NCBI GenBank assembly: GCA_946482165.1
Contig: CAMLQS010000070.1
Coordinates: 1-17,705, forward strand
Direction: 5' to 3'
Source of the DNA: an uncultured Verrucomicrobiota bacterium
GTDB lineage: Bacteria; Verrucomicrobiota; Verrucomicrobiae; Opitutales; Opitutaceae
DNA: 17,705 nt
In this document: positions 7,328-14,634 of the stretch, piece after piece
Position numbering within the stretch: the stretch's first letter is position 1
Layout of the letters: every line of letters begins with the position of its first letter
Notes under the pieces: model-generated
Told to the model about the DNA's origin: nothing
Databases searched by the model: none
What the model saw: the letters and a program-made list of their open reading frames with translations, nothing else
Made by a program: the position numbers and the translations under genes

Positions 7328-8547
7328 AGGGTCGTGACGCTCTGCGCGGGGAGCGACATATAGAATGAACCGCTGGACGCGTTGATCGAGGTGACGGTCG
7401 CGAGGTCTTCGCTCGAGGAGGTGCGCCAGCGAGTCAGCGTGCCCAGCGTGGCGCCCGAGATGGCGAACTGCTGGTTGACCGTCGTCGTCGAGTTGTTCAC
7501 GGCCACGATCACATACTTTCCGGATCCCTTGAATGCGGTGACGTAGATGCCGCTGGTCGGGTTTGCGGTGGAGTCGACCCGGACGTAGCCCGGCTGCACC
7601 GCGCGGGACCACTGGGAGAAGACGCAGCCGCGCTTGCTGCGGTTGCCGTTGGCGTCGAGCGGGCCGTATACACGTTTCAAATACCAGTGGAGGTAGGCGT
7701 TGACTTGTGCCGTGTGGAGGAAGTCGTGGAGGCCTTTGGCGGTCTTGAGAATGCCCGTCATGCTCTGATCATCGATCAAGTGTTCCGTCATCCAGACTTC
7801 TTTGCCCTTGGATTTGGCCAGGGTGTAGTAAGCCGCGGTCGCGCCGTAGGCGTGCCCGCCGACGATATCGAGGTTGGCCGAGGCGGTGGTGTCGTTCAGG
7901 GTCGGGTCCGTCATGGCCTGCCGGAATTGGAAGGACTCGGCCGCGATCACCTTCGTGGTGTAGAAGGCGCCCATCTGGTTCTTCACGAAGTCGCGAATTT
8001 CTGTCGCGGTCCAGTCGCAGGAGACGTAGTCGACTTGATAATCCGGCTCGTTTTGCACGGAGATCGCATGAAGCGCGCTGCCGTTGCTGCTGGCGTAGTT
8101 AACAAAATTGACCAGATGATTCTTGTAGTTGGCGTATTCGGTGGTCTTCAGACTGCCCGAGACGGTATTATTGTTGGTCTTCATCTCCGGGGGCGGGCTC
8201 CAGGGCGTGGCCATCACAATCGCGCCGCGGCTCTTGGCCATGGCGCCGCGGGAGACTTCGGCGGACCAACTCGAGCTCGCCGAGTTGGCGGGCACTTCTA
8301 TACGGGCTATGTCGAACCCGAGGGTGCCGCCACCGCTGGTGAAACCTCGGTCCATGTCGGTGGCGGTAAGGCCGCCTTGCCAGCCGATGGTGCAGGCTCC
8401 GAAGCCACGGATGGTTTGTTTGCTGCTGCCGAAATTCACATTGCAGGTGGCCGCTTGCAGGTGCGAGGGCTGAAGGGACAGGAGCAGCGCGGCGGTCGCC
8501 GCGAGTCCTGAACGGCTGAGGTAGTTCGTTCGTTTGGGGCTATTCAT
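7318..8547 (-). CDS. GH30 endo-xylanase, glucuronoxylanase type (subfamily 8-like)
   Basis: Secreted enzyme of 409 residues predicted to cut beta-1,4-xylan next to glucuronic acid branches. The start at 8547 gives a signal peptide (basic MNSPKRTNYLSRSG, hydrophobic LAATAALLLSL, cut near LQAA-TC); an upstream in-frame ATG would add 62 low-complexity residues and is rejected. The (beta/alpha)8 domain shows QTIRGFGA (44 on), ATPWSPPPEMKTNNN (113 on), acid/base E167 in VQNEPDY and nucleophile E255 in WMTEH. The SKRG motif (R306) probably matches the Arg that contacts the uronic acid in Bacillus XynC. The C-terminal side beta-domain carries QPGYVRVD, TRWRTSSSE and LPAQSVTT, as in that enzyme. The mRNA leader has no Shine-Dalgarno sequence but an A/C-rich stretch. 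A truncated copy lies just upstream. Confidence 0.95.
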   Translation of the reverse strand: MNSPKRTNYLSRSGLAATAALLLSLQPSHLQAATCNVNFGSSKQTIRGFGACTIGWQGGLTATDMDRGFTSGGGTLGFDIARIEVPANSASSSWSAEVSRGAMAKSRGAIVMATPWSPPPEMKTNNNTVSGSLKTTEYANYKNHLVNFVNYASSNGSALHAISVQNEPDYQVDYVSCDWTATEIRDFVKNQMGAFYTTKVIAAESFQFRQAMTDPTLNDTTASANLDIVGGHAYGATAAYYTLAKSKGKEVWMTEHLIDDQSMTGILKTAKGLHDFLHTAQVNAYLHWYLKRVYGPLDANGNRSKRGCVFSQWSRAVQPGYVRVDSTANPTSGIYVTAFKGSGKYVIVAVNNSTTTVNQQFAISGATLGTLTRWRTSSSEDLATVTSINASSGSFYMSLPAQSVTTLFN

Positions 8548-8573
8548 TTTGGGGTTTTGTTTTGTTTCCGTTT

Positions 8574-8589
8574 GCAAGGCGGGCCTTGC
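8574..8589. promoter_or_regulatory. 16-bp palindrome upstream of the GH30 start codon
   Basis: GCAAGGCGGGCCTTGC is a perfect 7-2-7 inverted repeat, 26 bp upstream of the GH30 ATG. In RNA it would form a short hairpin just before the unstructured A/C-rich leader; in DNA it could be an operator half-site pair. No matching copy was seen at the other genes, so a regulatory role is a guess. Confidence 0.4.
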
Positions 8590-8777
8590 CTGGAGGGTGG
8601 GAATGGGACGCTCCGGGCCCGCCGGCGACAGGGCTGCGCGCCGGGGCGGGGTTGTCGGCCGTCCGCGACTTCGGTGCGGGCGCGGTTCGGAGAAGGTGTG
8701 TTTTGCGCGGGCAGCTGACTCGGCGCGTGACACCTCGGTATTCGGCCATCGCTTTCGGGGCGGCTTTCGACGACCGA

Positions 8778-9050
8778 TTATGATGCCACTCGATCCGTGG
8801 TGGCGGGCACCTCGATGCGGGCTATGTCGAGCCCCAGGATCCCTCCGCCACTCGTGAGACCCTTGTCCCTCTCGGTGGCGGTAAGGCCGCCCTGCCAGCC
8901 GGTGGTGCAGGCGCCGAATCCTCGGATGGTTTGCTTGGTGCCGCCAAATTTCACATTACAGGTGGCGGCGCCGAGCGGTAGCGCCCGCGCTCCGAGAGTG
9001 AGGGGCAAAAGCGCGCGCCGGGCGCGCGTGAGGATCGTGCGGGGGATCAT
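8778..9050 (-). pseudogene. Truncated GH30 copy (N-terminal fragment)
   Basis: An open frame of 90 residues with its own signal-like start (MIPRTILTRARRALLPLTLG...). Its part from AATCNVKFGG to ARIEVPA is nearly the same as residues 33-87 of the complete GH30 enzyme encoded at 7318-8547. Homology stops after EVPA and the frame ends at TAA (8778-8780) after TTDRVAS. It has the QTIRGFGA strand but lacks both catalytic glutamates and almost all of the barrel, so it cannot be an active hydrolase. At DNA level 8803-8972 matches 8288-8458 with roughly 80% identity by eye. It looks like the remnant of a tandem duplication. Confidence 0.85.
8803..8972 (-). repeat. Direct repeat of the GH30 5' coding region (second copy 8288-8458)
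   Basis: About 170 bp repeated in the same orientation as 8288-8458. Most differences fall at third codon positions, so the copy diverged under coding constraint before or while being truncated. The repeat ends sharply at the EVPA codons. Confidence 0.8.
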
Positions 9051-9419
9051 GACGGGGTAATTTGGGCTGAAGCTCGCGGCCGACCGGGGGTGTCGGTTTT
9101 TTTGGCTGCGGTAGGCGGGGCCGGGCGGGCGCCTGCGGCAACACCGCCGTTTGAAGCCAAGTCGGGGAGGAGACTCAAAGCGGATTTTGGTCCAACGATA
9201 GAGCAGCGTCTCTCGTTTGCATGGTGGAGTTGAACCACTCGCGAGGCGCTCTCATCTTACTGTCAATCCGGCAGGGACTTTCATTCGGCCTGCTCTTTTA
9301 CCAAGACACTCGCCGCCCTTTTACCCCGTGGCTGCGTCGAGTCCTTGTTCCCCGATGTAAGCGAGGTCTGTCATAGACCGATGCGCCCACCCCCGGCCTT
9401 TCCAACTCCACCCCATCTC
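9051..9419. other. Intergenic region between divergent genes
   Basis: Region of 369 bp between the truncated GH30 copy (minus) and the helical-repeat gene (plus). Apart from the hairpin at 9079-9103 I see no convincing gene, RNA or promoter. A weak -35-like TTGAAC at 9230-9235 has no good -10 partner. The plus-strand promoter for the PL4 pair should lie here. Confidence 0.5.
9079..9103 (+). terminator. Hairpin plus T7 run, terminator-like on the plus strand
   Basis: CCGAC (9080-9084) pairs with GTCGG (9092-9096) around a 7-nt loop, followed by seven T residues (9097-9103). It faces the plus strand, where no gene precedes it, and lies in the leader of the truncated GH30 copy. It may block antisense or read-through transcription, or be coincidental. 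Confidence 0.3.
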
Positions 9420-10148
9420 ATGGCTCTCCGCCTGCCCGCACTTCGGGTTTCGGTTACTTTGATCGCCGGTCTCGCGTTGATCGTGGTTGTCCTCGTTTCC
9501 ATCTCGAATCTTGCGCGATCGGACAAGCTCTCCCAGTCGCCTGATTCCATCTCGGCGCGCATGGCCGGCGCTCCGGTTCCGTTTTCGGTGGAACCCGTTG
9601 CCGCTCCCATTTCCGCCGCGCCCACCGAGGCCGAGCTTTCGGCCCTGCTTCGGTCGGGACGCTTTGACGAGCTTGTGCGGCGCGTTCCCGAGCTGGGCGA
9701 TGCCGAAGCGCGCGAACGCTGGCTGAGCACCTGCGTGCGGCTCGCTCCGGCGCACTTGGTTGCGGCGCCCGTTCATTCCCTGCCCGCCGGCCCGCTTCGC
9801 GAGCGATTACTCGGCGAAGTCATGGAGCACTGGGTGCTGGCCGATCCGGTTTCCTTCGGCGAATGGGCGGTCGCGCATCTGGCCGATTCTCGCGAGCTCG
9901 ACTCCGCCCTTGCGCGGATCGCCTCGCACACGGATCGCGTCCAACGGCCGACGTCCACCGCGCTCGCGTGGGCAGGCCTGATCCGCGACCCTGCGCTTCG
10001 CTTTGGCGCGCTAAGCGCGGTCGTGAGCGAATGGGCGGGCTACGACCCCGCCGCCGCCCTGCGCTACGCCGAATCTTCGCCCGGTCTTTCCGCGGACGAG
10101 CGGGCCCGGCTCTTCAGGCTCTGCATGCCGCCCCTCTCCGAAAGCTAA
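9420..10148 (+). CDS. Membrane-anchored helical-repeat protein, short form
   Basis: A protein of 242 residues from the ATG at 9420, with a transmembrane segment at about residues 10-28 (VSVTLIAGLALIVVVLVSI) and then an alpha-helical domain. The last 100 residues or so align with the C-terminus of the longer protein at 13341-14525: HWVLADPVSFGEW versus HWVFRDPVAAATW, LIRDPALR versus SIVDPELR, and EWAGYDPAAALRYAESSPGL versus QWASRDANAALDYVRKSPAL. It lacks about 130 residues of repeats found there. In-frame ATGs at 9345 and 9381 are possible starts; 9420 puts the anchor closest to the N-terminus, while 9381 (MRPP...) resembles the start of the paralogue. The stop is 16 bp from the PL4 lyase start, so the two are surely co-transcribed. 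The function is unknown; helical repeats suggest protein binding. Confidence 0.82.
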   Translation: MALRLPALRVSVTLIAGLALIVVVLVSISNLARSDKLSQSPDSISARMAGAPVPFSVEPVAAPISAAPTEAELSALLRSGRFDELVRRVPELGDAEARERWLSTCVRLAPAHLVAAPVHSLPAGPLRERLLGEVMEHWVLADPVSFGEWAVAHLADSRELDSALARIASHTDRVQRPTSTALAWAGLIRDPALRFGALSAVVSEWAGYDPAAALRYAESSPGLSADERARLFRLCMPPLSES

Positions 10149-10164
10149 ACCCCAATACCCCGCC

Positions 10165-11832
10165 ATGAACACCCGGCCCCGTCTCAAATCCTCCATTCGT
10201 CTCGCCGGCCTCGCCGCCGCGCTTCTGATCTCCGCCACGTCGGCCTTCGCCGCCTTCGGCCTCACGACCGCCTCCAGCTACTACCAAGTCGATACCGGCG
10301 CCGGCCTCGTCTTCAAGATTCGCCGCACCGACAACGGCTCCAGCACCCAGTCGCCGGGCGACATCATGAGCCTCGTCTGGAACGGCACCGAATACCAGAA
10401 CCAGTCCCGCGGCTCCCAGATCAACTCCGGCTTCGACTGGCTCTACAGCGGCGTCTCGGCCGTCTCCGTTTCCGCGGCCGTAGTGAACACGAACTACATC
10501 AAGGTCACCGTCCAGGCGGGCAACCTCACCCACTACTACATGGCGCGGAGCGGCTACCCGCACATCTACATGGGCACCTATTTCACCACGGAGCCCGACG
10601 TGCACGGCCACGTCCGCTACATCCTCCGCATTCCCTCCTCCCTCCTGCCGAACGGCCCGGCCCCGTCCGACATCCGCAACAACACCGGCGCCATCGAGTC
10701 CGGCGACATCTTCGGCATGGCCGACGGCACCACCCGTTCCAAGCACTACTCCAACATGCGCCTCAAGGACTGGTCCTACATCGGCGCCACCGGCTCCAAC
10801 GTCGGCCTCTGGATCGTGCGCGGAAACCAGGAAGGCGGCTCCGGCGGCCCCTTCTATCGCAGCCTTCTTAACCAGTGCGGCTCCGACCAGGAGATCACCT
10901 ACATCGTCAACTACGGCGAGGCCAAGACCGAGGCCTTCCGAACCGGCATCCTCAACACCTACACCTTCGCCGCGACCACCGGGGCCACGCCCTCCACAGC
11001 CATCGACACCTCCTGGTTCTCCCAGATGAGCCTCTCCGGCTATGTCGCCGCTTCCGGCCGAGGGCGCGTGACCGGCGTCGCCATCGCCGGGCGCGACACC
11101 GCCTACACCTACACCGTCGGCTTCTCCAACACCACGGCCCAATACTGGACCACCGCGCGCGCGTCCGACGGCTACTACAGCTGCTCGGGGATGATCCCCG
11201 GCACCTACACGATGACGTTCTACAAGAACGAGCTCGCGGTGCGCACCGAGTCCGTGACGGTCACGGCCGGCGGCATCAACCAGCTCAACACCCGCACCAT
11301 CACCGCCGATCCGAGCGCGGTCGCGCCGATCTGGCGCATCGGAAACTGGGACGGCAGCCCCGCGGAGTTCCGTAATGGTTCTTCCATTACGACGATGCAT
11401 CCCTCCGACGTCCGCCTCGCCTCGTGGAGCCCGGGGACCTATGTCGTGGGCACCAGCGGAAACTCCAATTTCCCCTGCTACCAGTGGAAGGACGTCAACG
11501 GAAACCAGGTCGTGCAGTTTAATCTGAGCGCCGCCCAGATCGCCACCGCCAAGACTCTGCGCATCGGCCTCACCTGCGCCTTCTCCGGCGCCCGCCCGCG
11601 CGTCACGGTGAACAGCTGGACCTCCACCATCCCGGGCATCTCCACCCAGCCGGCTACCCGCACCCTTACCGTCGGCACCTATCGCGGCAACAACGTCACC
11701 TACACCTACACCGTGCCCGCCTCCGCCCTTCTCGCCGGCACCAATAGCCTGAGCATCTACCCCGTCTCGGGCAGCGGTTCCACCGGCTACCTCAGCGCGG
11801 GCTACAGCATCGACTGCGTCGACTTCTACTGA
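10165..11832 (+). CDS. PL4-type rhamnogalacturonan lyase
   Basis: Secreted lyase of 555 residues predicted to cleave the rhamnose-galacturonate backbone of rhamnogalacturonan I by beta-elimination. Signal peptide at 1-29 (IRLAGLAAALLISATSAFA). The N-terminal catalytic beta-domain, about 30-275, contains HYYMARSGYPHIYMGTYFTTEP and VRYILRIP. It is followed by an fn3-like domain (about 288-372, SLSGYVAASGRGRVTGV to IPGTYTMTFY) and a C-terminal jelly-roll domain (about 387-555, PIWRIGNWDG to YSIDCVDFY). This three-domain order is typical of PL4. K193 in RSKHY is at the place expected for the catalytic Lys of the Aspergillus aculeatus enzyme (K150). The place of its catalytic His (H210) seems to hold E252 (GEAKTEAFR), see findings. 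Codons end almost always in C or G. Leader AACCCCAATACCCCGCC, no Shine-Dalgarno sequence. A strong terminator follows. Confidence 0.92.
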   Translation: MNTRPRLKSSIRLAGLAAALLISATSAFAAFGLTTASSYYQVDTGAGLVFKIRRTDNGSSTQSPGDIMSLVWNGTEYQNQSRGSQINSGFDWLYSGVSAVSVSAAVVNTNYIKVTVQAGNLTHYYMARSGYPHIYMGTYFTTEPDVHGHVRYILRIPSSLLPNGPAPSDIRNNTGAIESGDIFGMADGTTRSKHYSNMRLKDWSYIGATGSNVGLWIVRGNQEGGSGGPFYRSLLNQCGSDQEITYIVNYGEAKTEAFRTGILNTYTFAATTGATPSTAIDTSWFSQMSLSGYVAASGRGRVTGVAIAGRDTAYTYTVGFSNTTAQYWTTARASDGYYSCSGMIPGTYTMTFYKNELAVRTESVTVTAGGINQLNTRTITADPSAVAPIWRIGNWDGSPAEFRNGSSITTMHPSDVRLASWSPGTYVVGTSGNSNFPCYQWKDVNGNQVVQFNLSAAQIATAKTLRIGLTCAFSGARPRVTVNSWTSTIPGISTQPATRTLTVGTYRGNNVTYTYTVPASALLAGTNSLSIYPVSGSGSTGYLSAGYSIDCVDFY

Positions 11833-11844
11833 GCGGGTTCCCTG

Positions 11845-11873
11845 CCGCCCCGGTTTCGACCGGGGCGGTTTGT
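11845..11873 (+). terminator. Intrinsic terminator of the PL4 gene
   Basis: A perfect 10-bp stem CCGCCCCGGT (11845-11854) / ACCGGGGCGG (11859-11868) closed by a TTCG tetraloop and followed by TTTGT, 12 bp after the PL4 stop. The U-rich tail is on the plus side only, so it serves the PL4 pair. The convergent GH39-like gene ends at 11900 on the other strand. Confidence 0.88.
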
Positions 11874-11899
11874 CTGACGGCACGTTGTCGGGCCGCGGG

Positions 11900-13204
11900 T
11901 CAGCCCTTGGTCATGCGAACACGATAGCCGGCGGTGCCGTTGGTGCCGGAAAACGTCACGGAAACCTGTCCGGACGACACGGCTTTCGTCTGCGTGGACA
12001 TGGTGTAGGTGCCTCCGCTGACGGTCGTGCGGCTGACCCAGCCCGCGCGGTCGATCACAAACCTGGCGTTTGCCCCGATGAAGGAGGGAACGTTTTTGAA
12101 GGTGACGGTGATCGAGCCGTCGTTGGGGCCGCCCATGAGCACGGTGACCACTCCCGCGCTTGAATCGACCGAGGCGAAGCCGTCCAGACTCGTGACGTCT
12201 TCATTGGTCGGAGTGACCTTCACCATGTTCCCGGCCATGTCGGCATACATTCTGAAAAAATACCATCCGGCGGCTCGTTCCGTGGGCGTCGCGAGGAGAC
12301 TGCCGAGCCTGCCTGGTTCGTGCCAGAAGGAGATGGCGGCGTTGTCCACTTTGTGTCGCTCGAATTTGGCGATGAACTGGGCGCAGGAGCCCGGTTGCCC
12401 CTCCATGGTCTTGTCCGGAGCGCAGTATTCGTTGATGGAAATCTTCCGTGCGGAGATGCCCAGGGAGCTCTCGATCGACCGGTAATTCTTGAGGTTTTGC
12501 GCGGCCCTGCCGGGGCCGAAACTGAGCTCGTGCCAGCAAATCACATCCGGGAGACAGTTATTGTTTCTCGCCCAGGTCAGGAAGTTGGTCACGTCGGTGC
12601 TGTTGTAGACCGCCCAGGAGGGACCGACGATCAGGGCACCGGGGTCCAACTGGCGTATTTTGTCGAAGGTCGGCTTCCACAGGACGGTGTTGAAATCCCC
12701 GTTCGCGGTATTCCACGTGCCCTTGGGTTCGTTCCAGATTTCCCAACCGTAGATGTTGGAGAGTCCGGAGGATTTCTTCTCGTTGATGATCGACGTGACT
12801 TGGCTGAGCCAGGTGCTGCTGCCGGGCCATTGATAAGGCCAACCGGGACAAAGATCCGCCAGACGCAGCATGACCTTGGCGCCCGGGACCGCGTTCTTTA
12901 ACCGGTTGGCGACGGTGAGCCCTGCTCCGTAGGTCTTGTGGTATTGGGAGCCGGCCCGAGCAGGGTTGCCGAAGACGTAAGGCTTTAAGGGCGCAACGTG
13001 GGTGTAGATGCCGGCGGGCTCGGTCTCGAGGATGCCGTAGAGCGAGCCGCTGCCGCAGCGGGTGACGCCTCTCAAGACGGAGTTGCATTCGACCGTCAGC
13101 GGGGTGGCGCCGGCAAGTCGGCCGGCGGTGAGCGAGACCGCCGTGGCGAGGGCGAGCGCGGCGAGTTTTCTTACGAGCGGGTGGGTGGATTTGTTGGGGT
13201 TCAT
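11900..13204 (-). CDS. Secreted clan GH-A glycoside hydrolase, GH39-like
   Basis: A protein of 434 residues with a signal peptide (1-32, hydrophobic LAALALATAVSLTAG). The (beta/alpha)8 domain spans about 36-330. YGWEIWNEPKG has the acid/base E159, and ARKISINEYC has the likely nucleophile E259 about 100 residues later, the usual clan GH-A arrangement. Other blocks are GSGSLYGILETEP, DVICWHELSFGPG, FWHEPGR and MYADMAGNMV. A C-terminal all-beta domain (about 336-434) resembles the side domain of GH39/GH30 enzymes. The substrate is not evident; some bacterial relatives in GH39 act on arabinose/galactose side chains of arabinogalactan. The start at 13204 is chosen for the signal peptide; the longer open frame upstream overlaps the next gene out of frame. 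It lies 136 bp after the long helical-repeat gene. The leader is A/C-rich without Shine-Dalgarno. Confidence 0.85.
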   Translation of the reverse strand: MNPNKSTHPLVRKLAALALATAVSLTAGRLAGATPLTVECNSVLRGVTRCGSGSLYGILETEPAGIYTHVAPLKPYVFGNPARAGSQYHKTYGAGLTVANRLKNAVPGAKVMLRLADLCPGWPYQWPGSSTWLSQVTSIINEKKSSGLSNIYGWEIWNEPKGTWNTANGDFNTVLWKPTFDKIRQLDPGALIVGPSWAVYNSTDVTNFLTWARNNNCLPDVICWHELSFGPGRAAQNLKNYRSIESSLGISARKISINEYCAPDKTMEGQPGSCAQFIAKFERHKVDNAAISFWHEPGRLGSLLATPTERAAGWYFFRMYADMAGNMVKVTPTNEDVTSLDGFASVDSSAGVVTVLMGGPNDGSITVTFKNVPSFIGANARFVIDRAGWVSRTTVSGGTYTMSTQTKAVSSGQVSVTFSGTNGTAGYRVRMTKG

Positions 13205-13302
13205 GGGTTGTTCTTGTTTTTGGGGCACTGACAAAGCGGGTGGCCGACTCGGGGTCGGGCGCGGGGCGCTGGGAGCGTCGAGTTCGTTCGCGGCGTGCGG
13301 GT

Positions 13303-13319
13303 GCAGGCGGGGCGCCTGC
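13303..13319. repeat. Inverted repeat after the helical-repeat gene
   Basis: GCAGGCGGGGCGCCTGC is a perfect 7-3-7 inverted repeat 22 bp past the stop of the 13341-14525 gene. There is no T run on the minus strand, so it is at best a weak terminator or an mRNA 3' stabiliser between this gene and the GH39-like gene. Confidence 0.4.
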
Positions 13320-13340
13320 GCTATGCGCGAGCCGCGCCCG

Positions 13341-14525
13341 CTATTCGGAGGGAGCCAGCGTGGAGAGCGCGAGGGCGCGGGTTTCGCGGGGCAGGGCGGG
13401 GCTTTTCCGGACGTAGTCGAGCGCCGCGTTCGCGTCGCGGGAGGCCCATTGCTGAAGCAGCTCGACCACGGTGCTGGAGCGCAGTTCGGGGTCCACGATG
13501 CTTTCGGTCCAATCGATGGCCAGGGTGGGCGTGCGAGCCGCCAGCACGTTGGCCACGGCGACGACACCGGGGTCGAGTTCGCGACGGGGTTCGATATTGC
13601 CGAGCCAGGTGGCGGCGGCGACGGGATCGCGAAAAACCCAATGGGAAAGGCCGTCGCGAAGAGCGGCGGCACGGGCGTCGCCTTCGGGCAAGGTTTGCGC
13701 GTGGGCGACGAGCCCGGCGGGGTCGCTGCCGCTCCATCCGGTGTAGAGCCCGCCGAGGGCTTCCTGCCGGGCTCCGTCGTCGGAGATCGATCGGAGCGCG
13801 GCGAGCGCGGCCTGCGGCTGATAGGCGGCCCAGGCGCGGAAAGTGGTGTTCAGCCATGCGGCCCGATCCGTGGCGAGGCCGCCCGCGGCAAACTGGCAGG
13901 CAAGTTCGAACTGGCCGGCTCCGGCCAGGGTGTTGATCCATGCCTCGCCGTAGATGCCGGCCCAGGAGGAATCGGCGGCGATCAGGTGTTCAAACGCGCG
14001 GCGCGCCTCGGCGGGTCGCGCGACGCCTCCGGCCGCGAGGGCTTCGCTGGCGGCGCGGCGTTCATCTTGTCGAACGTTGGCGAGGAGCCATTCGGCGGTG
14101 GCGACGGGGTCGCTGGCGGCCCAGCCGCGAAGGGCGGCGTTGCGAAAAATCTCCCGTTGGCGCGGGGTGGTTCCGCTCTGCGCGAGGGCGAGGGCGTCCG
14201 CCGGAGACGCGGCCGCCTGCGCGATCAGGAGCTGGCACATCCGGGCTTCGGTGTCCGGGGACGATGGCGCCTCCTGGAGAGCGCGCCATCGTTCTGTCGG
14301 GCTTCCGCCGATCGCGGGCGCGGCGGGCGCTTGCGCTACGGGGGCGCTTGTTTGCGTGGCGGCGAACGCGGAGGAGAACGCGGACGGAGGCGTGGCGCGA
14401 AAGGCGGGGTCGCGAGCGACGCGGGCCCTGGTGGCGACGCGGAAGCCGAGGGCGAAGCCTGCGGCCAGGCATGCGATGACGATGCAGCCAGCGAGAAGGG
14501 GGCGGGGAAGGGATGGCGGGCGCAT
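13341..14525 (-). CDS. Membrane-anchored helical-repeat protein, long form
   Basis: A protein of 394 residues. The transmembrane anchor is at about 10-28 (LLAGCIVIACLAAGFALGF), then an Ala/Pro/Ser-rich spacer (about 31-73), then an alpha-helical array. A repeated motif of aromatic residue, small residues, D/Q-P and a following helix occurs at about 135 (GWAASDPVATAEWL), 231 (AWAAYQPQAAL), 263 (GWSGSDPAGL), 295 (HWVFRDPVAAATWL) and 359 (QWASRDANAALDYV). The pattern suggests a TPR-like or HEAT-like solenoid that binds another protein. I recall similar W/DP-repeat proteins in Verrucomicrobiota without a known role. The C-terminus is paralogous to the protein at 9420-10148. It precedes the GH39-like gene by 136 bp on the same strand. 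No catalytic motif is visible. Confidence 0.87.
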   Translation of the reverse strand: MRPPSLPRPLLAGCIVIACLAAGFALGFRVATRARVARDPAFRATPPSAFSSAFAATQTSAPVAQAPAAPAIGGSPTERWRALQEAPSSPDTEARMCQLLIAQAAASPADALALAQSGTTPRQREIFRNAALRGWAASDPVATAEWLLANVRQDERRAASEALAAGGVARPAEARRAFEHLIAADSSWAGIYGEAWINTLAGAGQFELACQFAAGGLATDRAAWLNTTFRAWAAYQPQAALAALRSISDDGARQEALGGLYTGWSGSDPAGLVAHAQTLPEGDARAAALRDGLSHWVFRDPVAAATWLGNIEPRRELDPGVVAVANVLAARTPTLAIDWTESIVDPELRSSTVVELLQQWASRDANAALDYVRKSPALPRETRALALSTLAPSE

Positions 14526-14582
14526 GGGGTTGGCGACGGCTCTTTGGGCTCGGGCGCGAGGCCGTCAGCGGGATCTCCCGGG

Positions 14583-14615
14583 GCCCCTCGAACGGAGGCG
14601 AGGCATTCGAGGGGC
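14583..14615 (-). terminator. Perfect 10-bp inverted repeat after the GH62 gene
   Basis: GCCCCTCGAA (14583-14592) and TTCGAGGGGC (14606-14615) pair perfectly around a 13-nt loop, 19 bp past the GH62 stop. On the minus strand no T run follows; on the plus strand TTT does. It is a probable transcript 3' end structure or weak terminator separating GH62 from the helical-repeat gene. Confidence 0.45.
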
Positions 14616-14634
14616 TTTGCGGGAGCCGGGTTTC

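Noticed and set aside
8548..8733. Upstream extension of the GH30 reading frame to 8733
   Set aside because: The extra 62 residues are low-complexity and would bury the clear signal peptide that begins at 8547.
8540..8749. Minus-strand open frame of 69 residues overlapping the GH30 start
   Set aside because: Arg/Pro-rich without motif, and it overlaps the GH30 start and leader in another frame.
9047..9238. Minus-strand open frame of 63 residues upstream of the truncated GH30 copy
   Set aside because: No known motif; it overlaps the start of the truncated copy and its composition is not gene-like.
9190..9250. tRNA-like stretch (TAGAGCAGC and GTTGAACCAC resemble D- and T-arm pieces)
   Set aside because: No anticodon stem or acceptor stem can be formed around it on either strand.
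13205..13672. Upstream extension of the GH39-like reading frame to 13672
   Set aside because: It would overlap the helical-repeat gene in another frame and hide the signal peptide at 13204.
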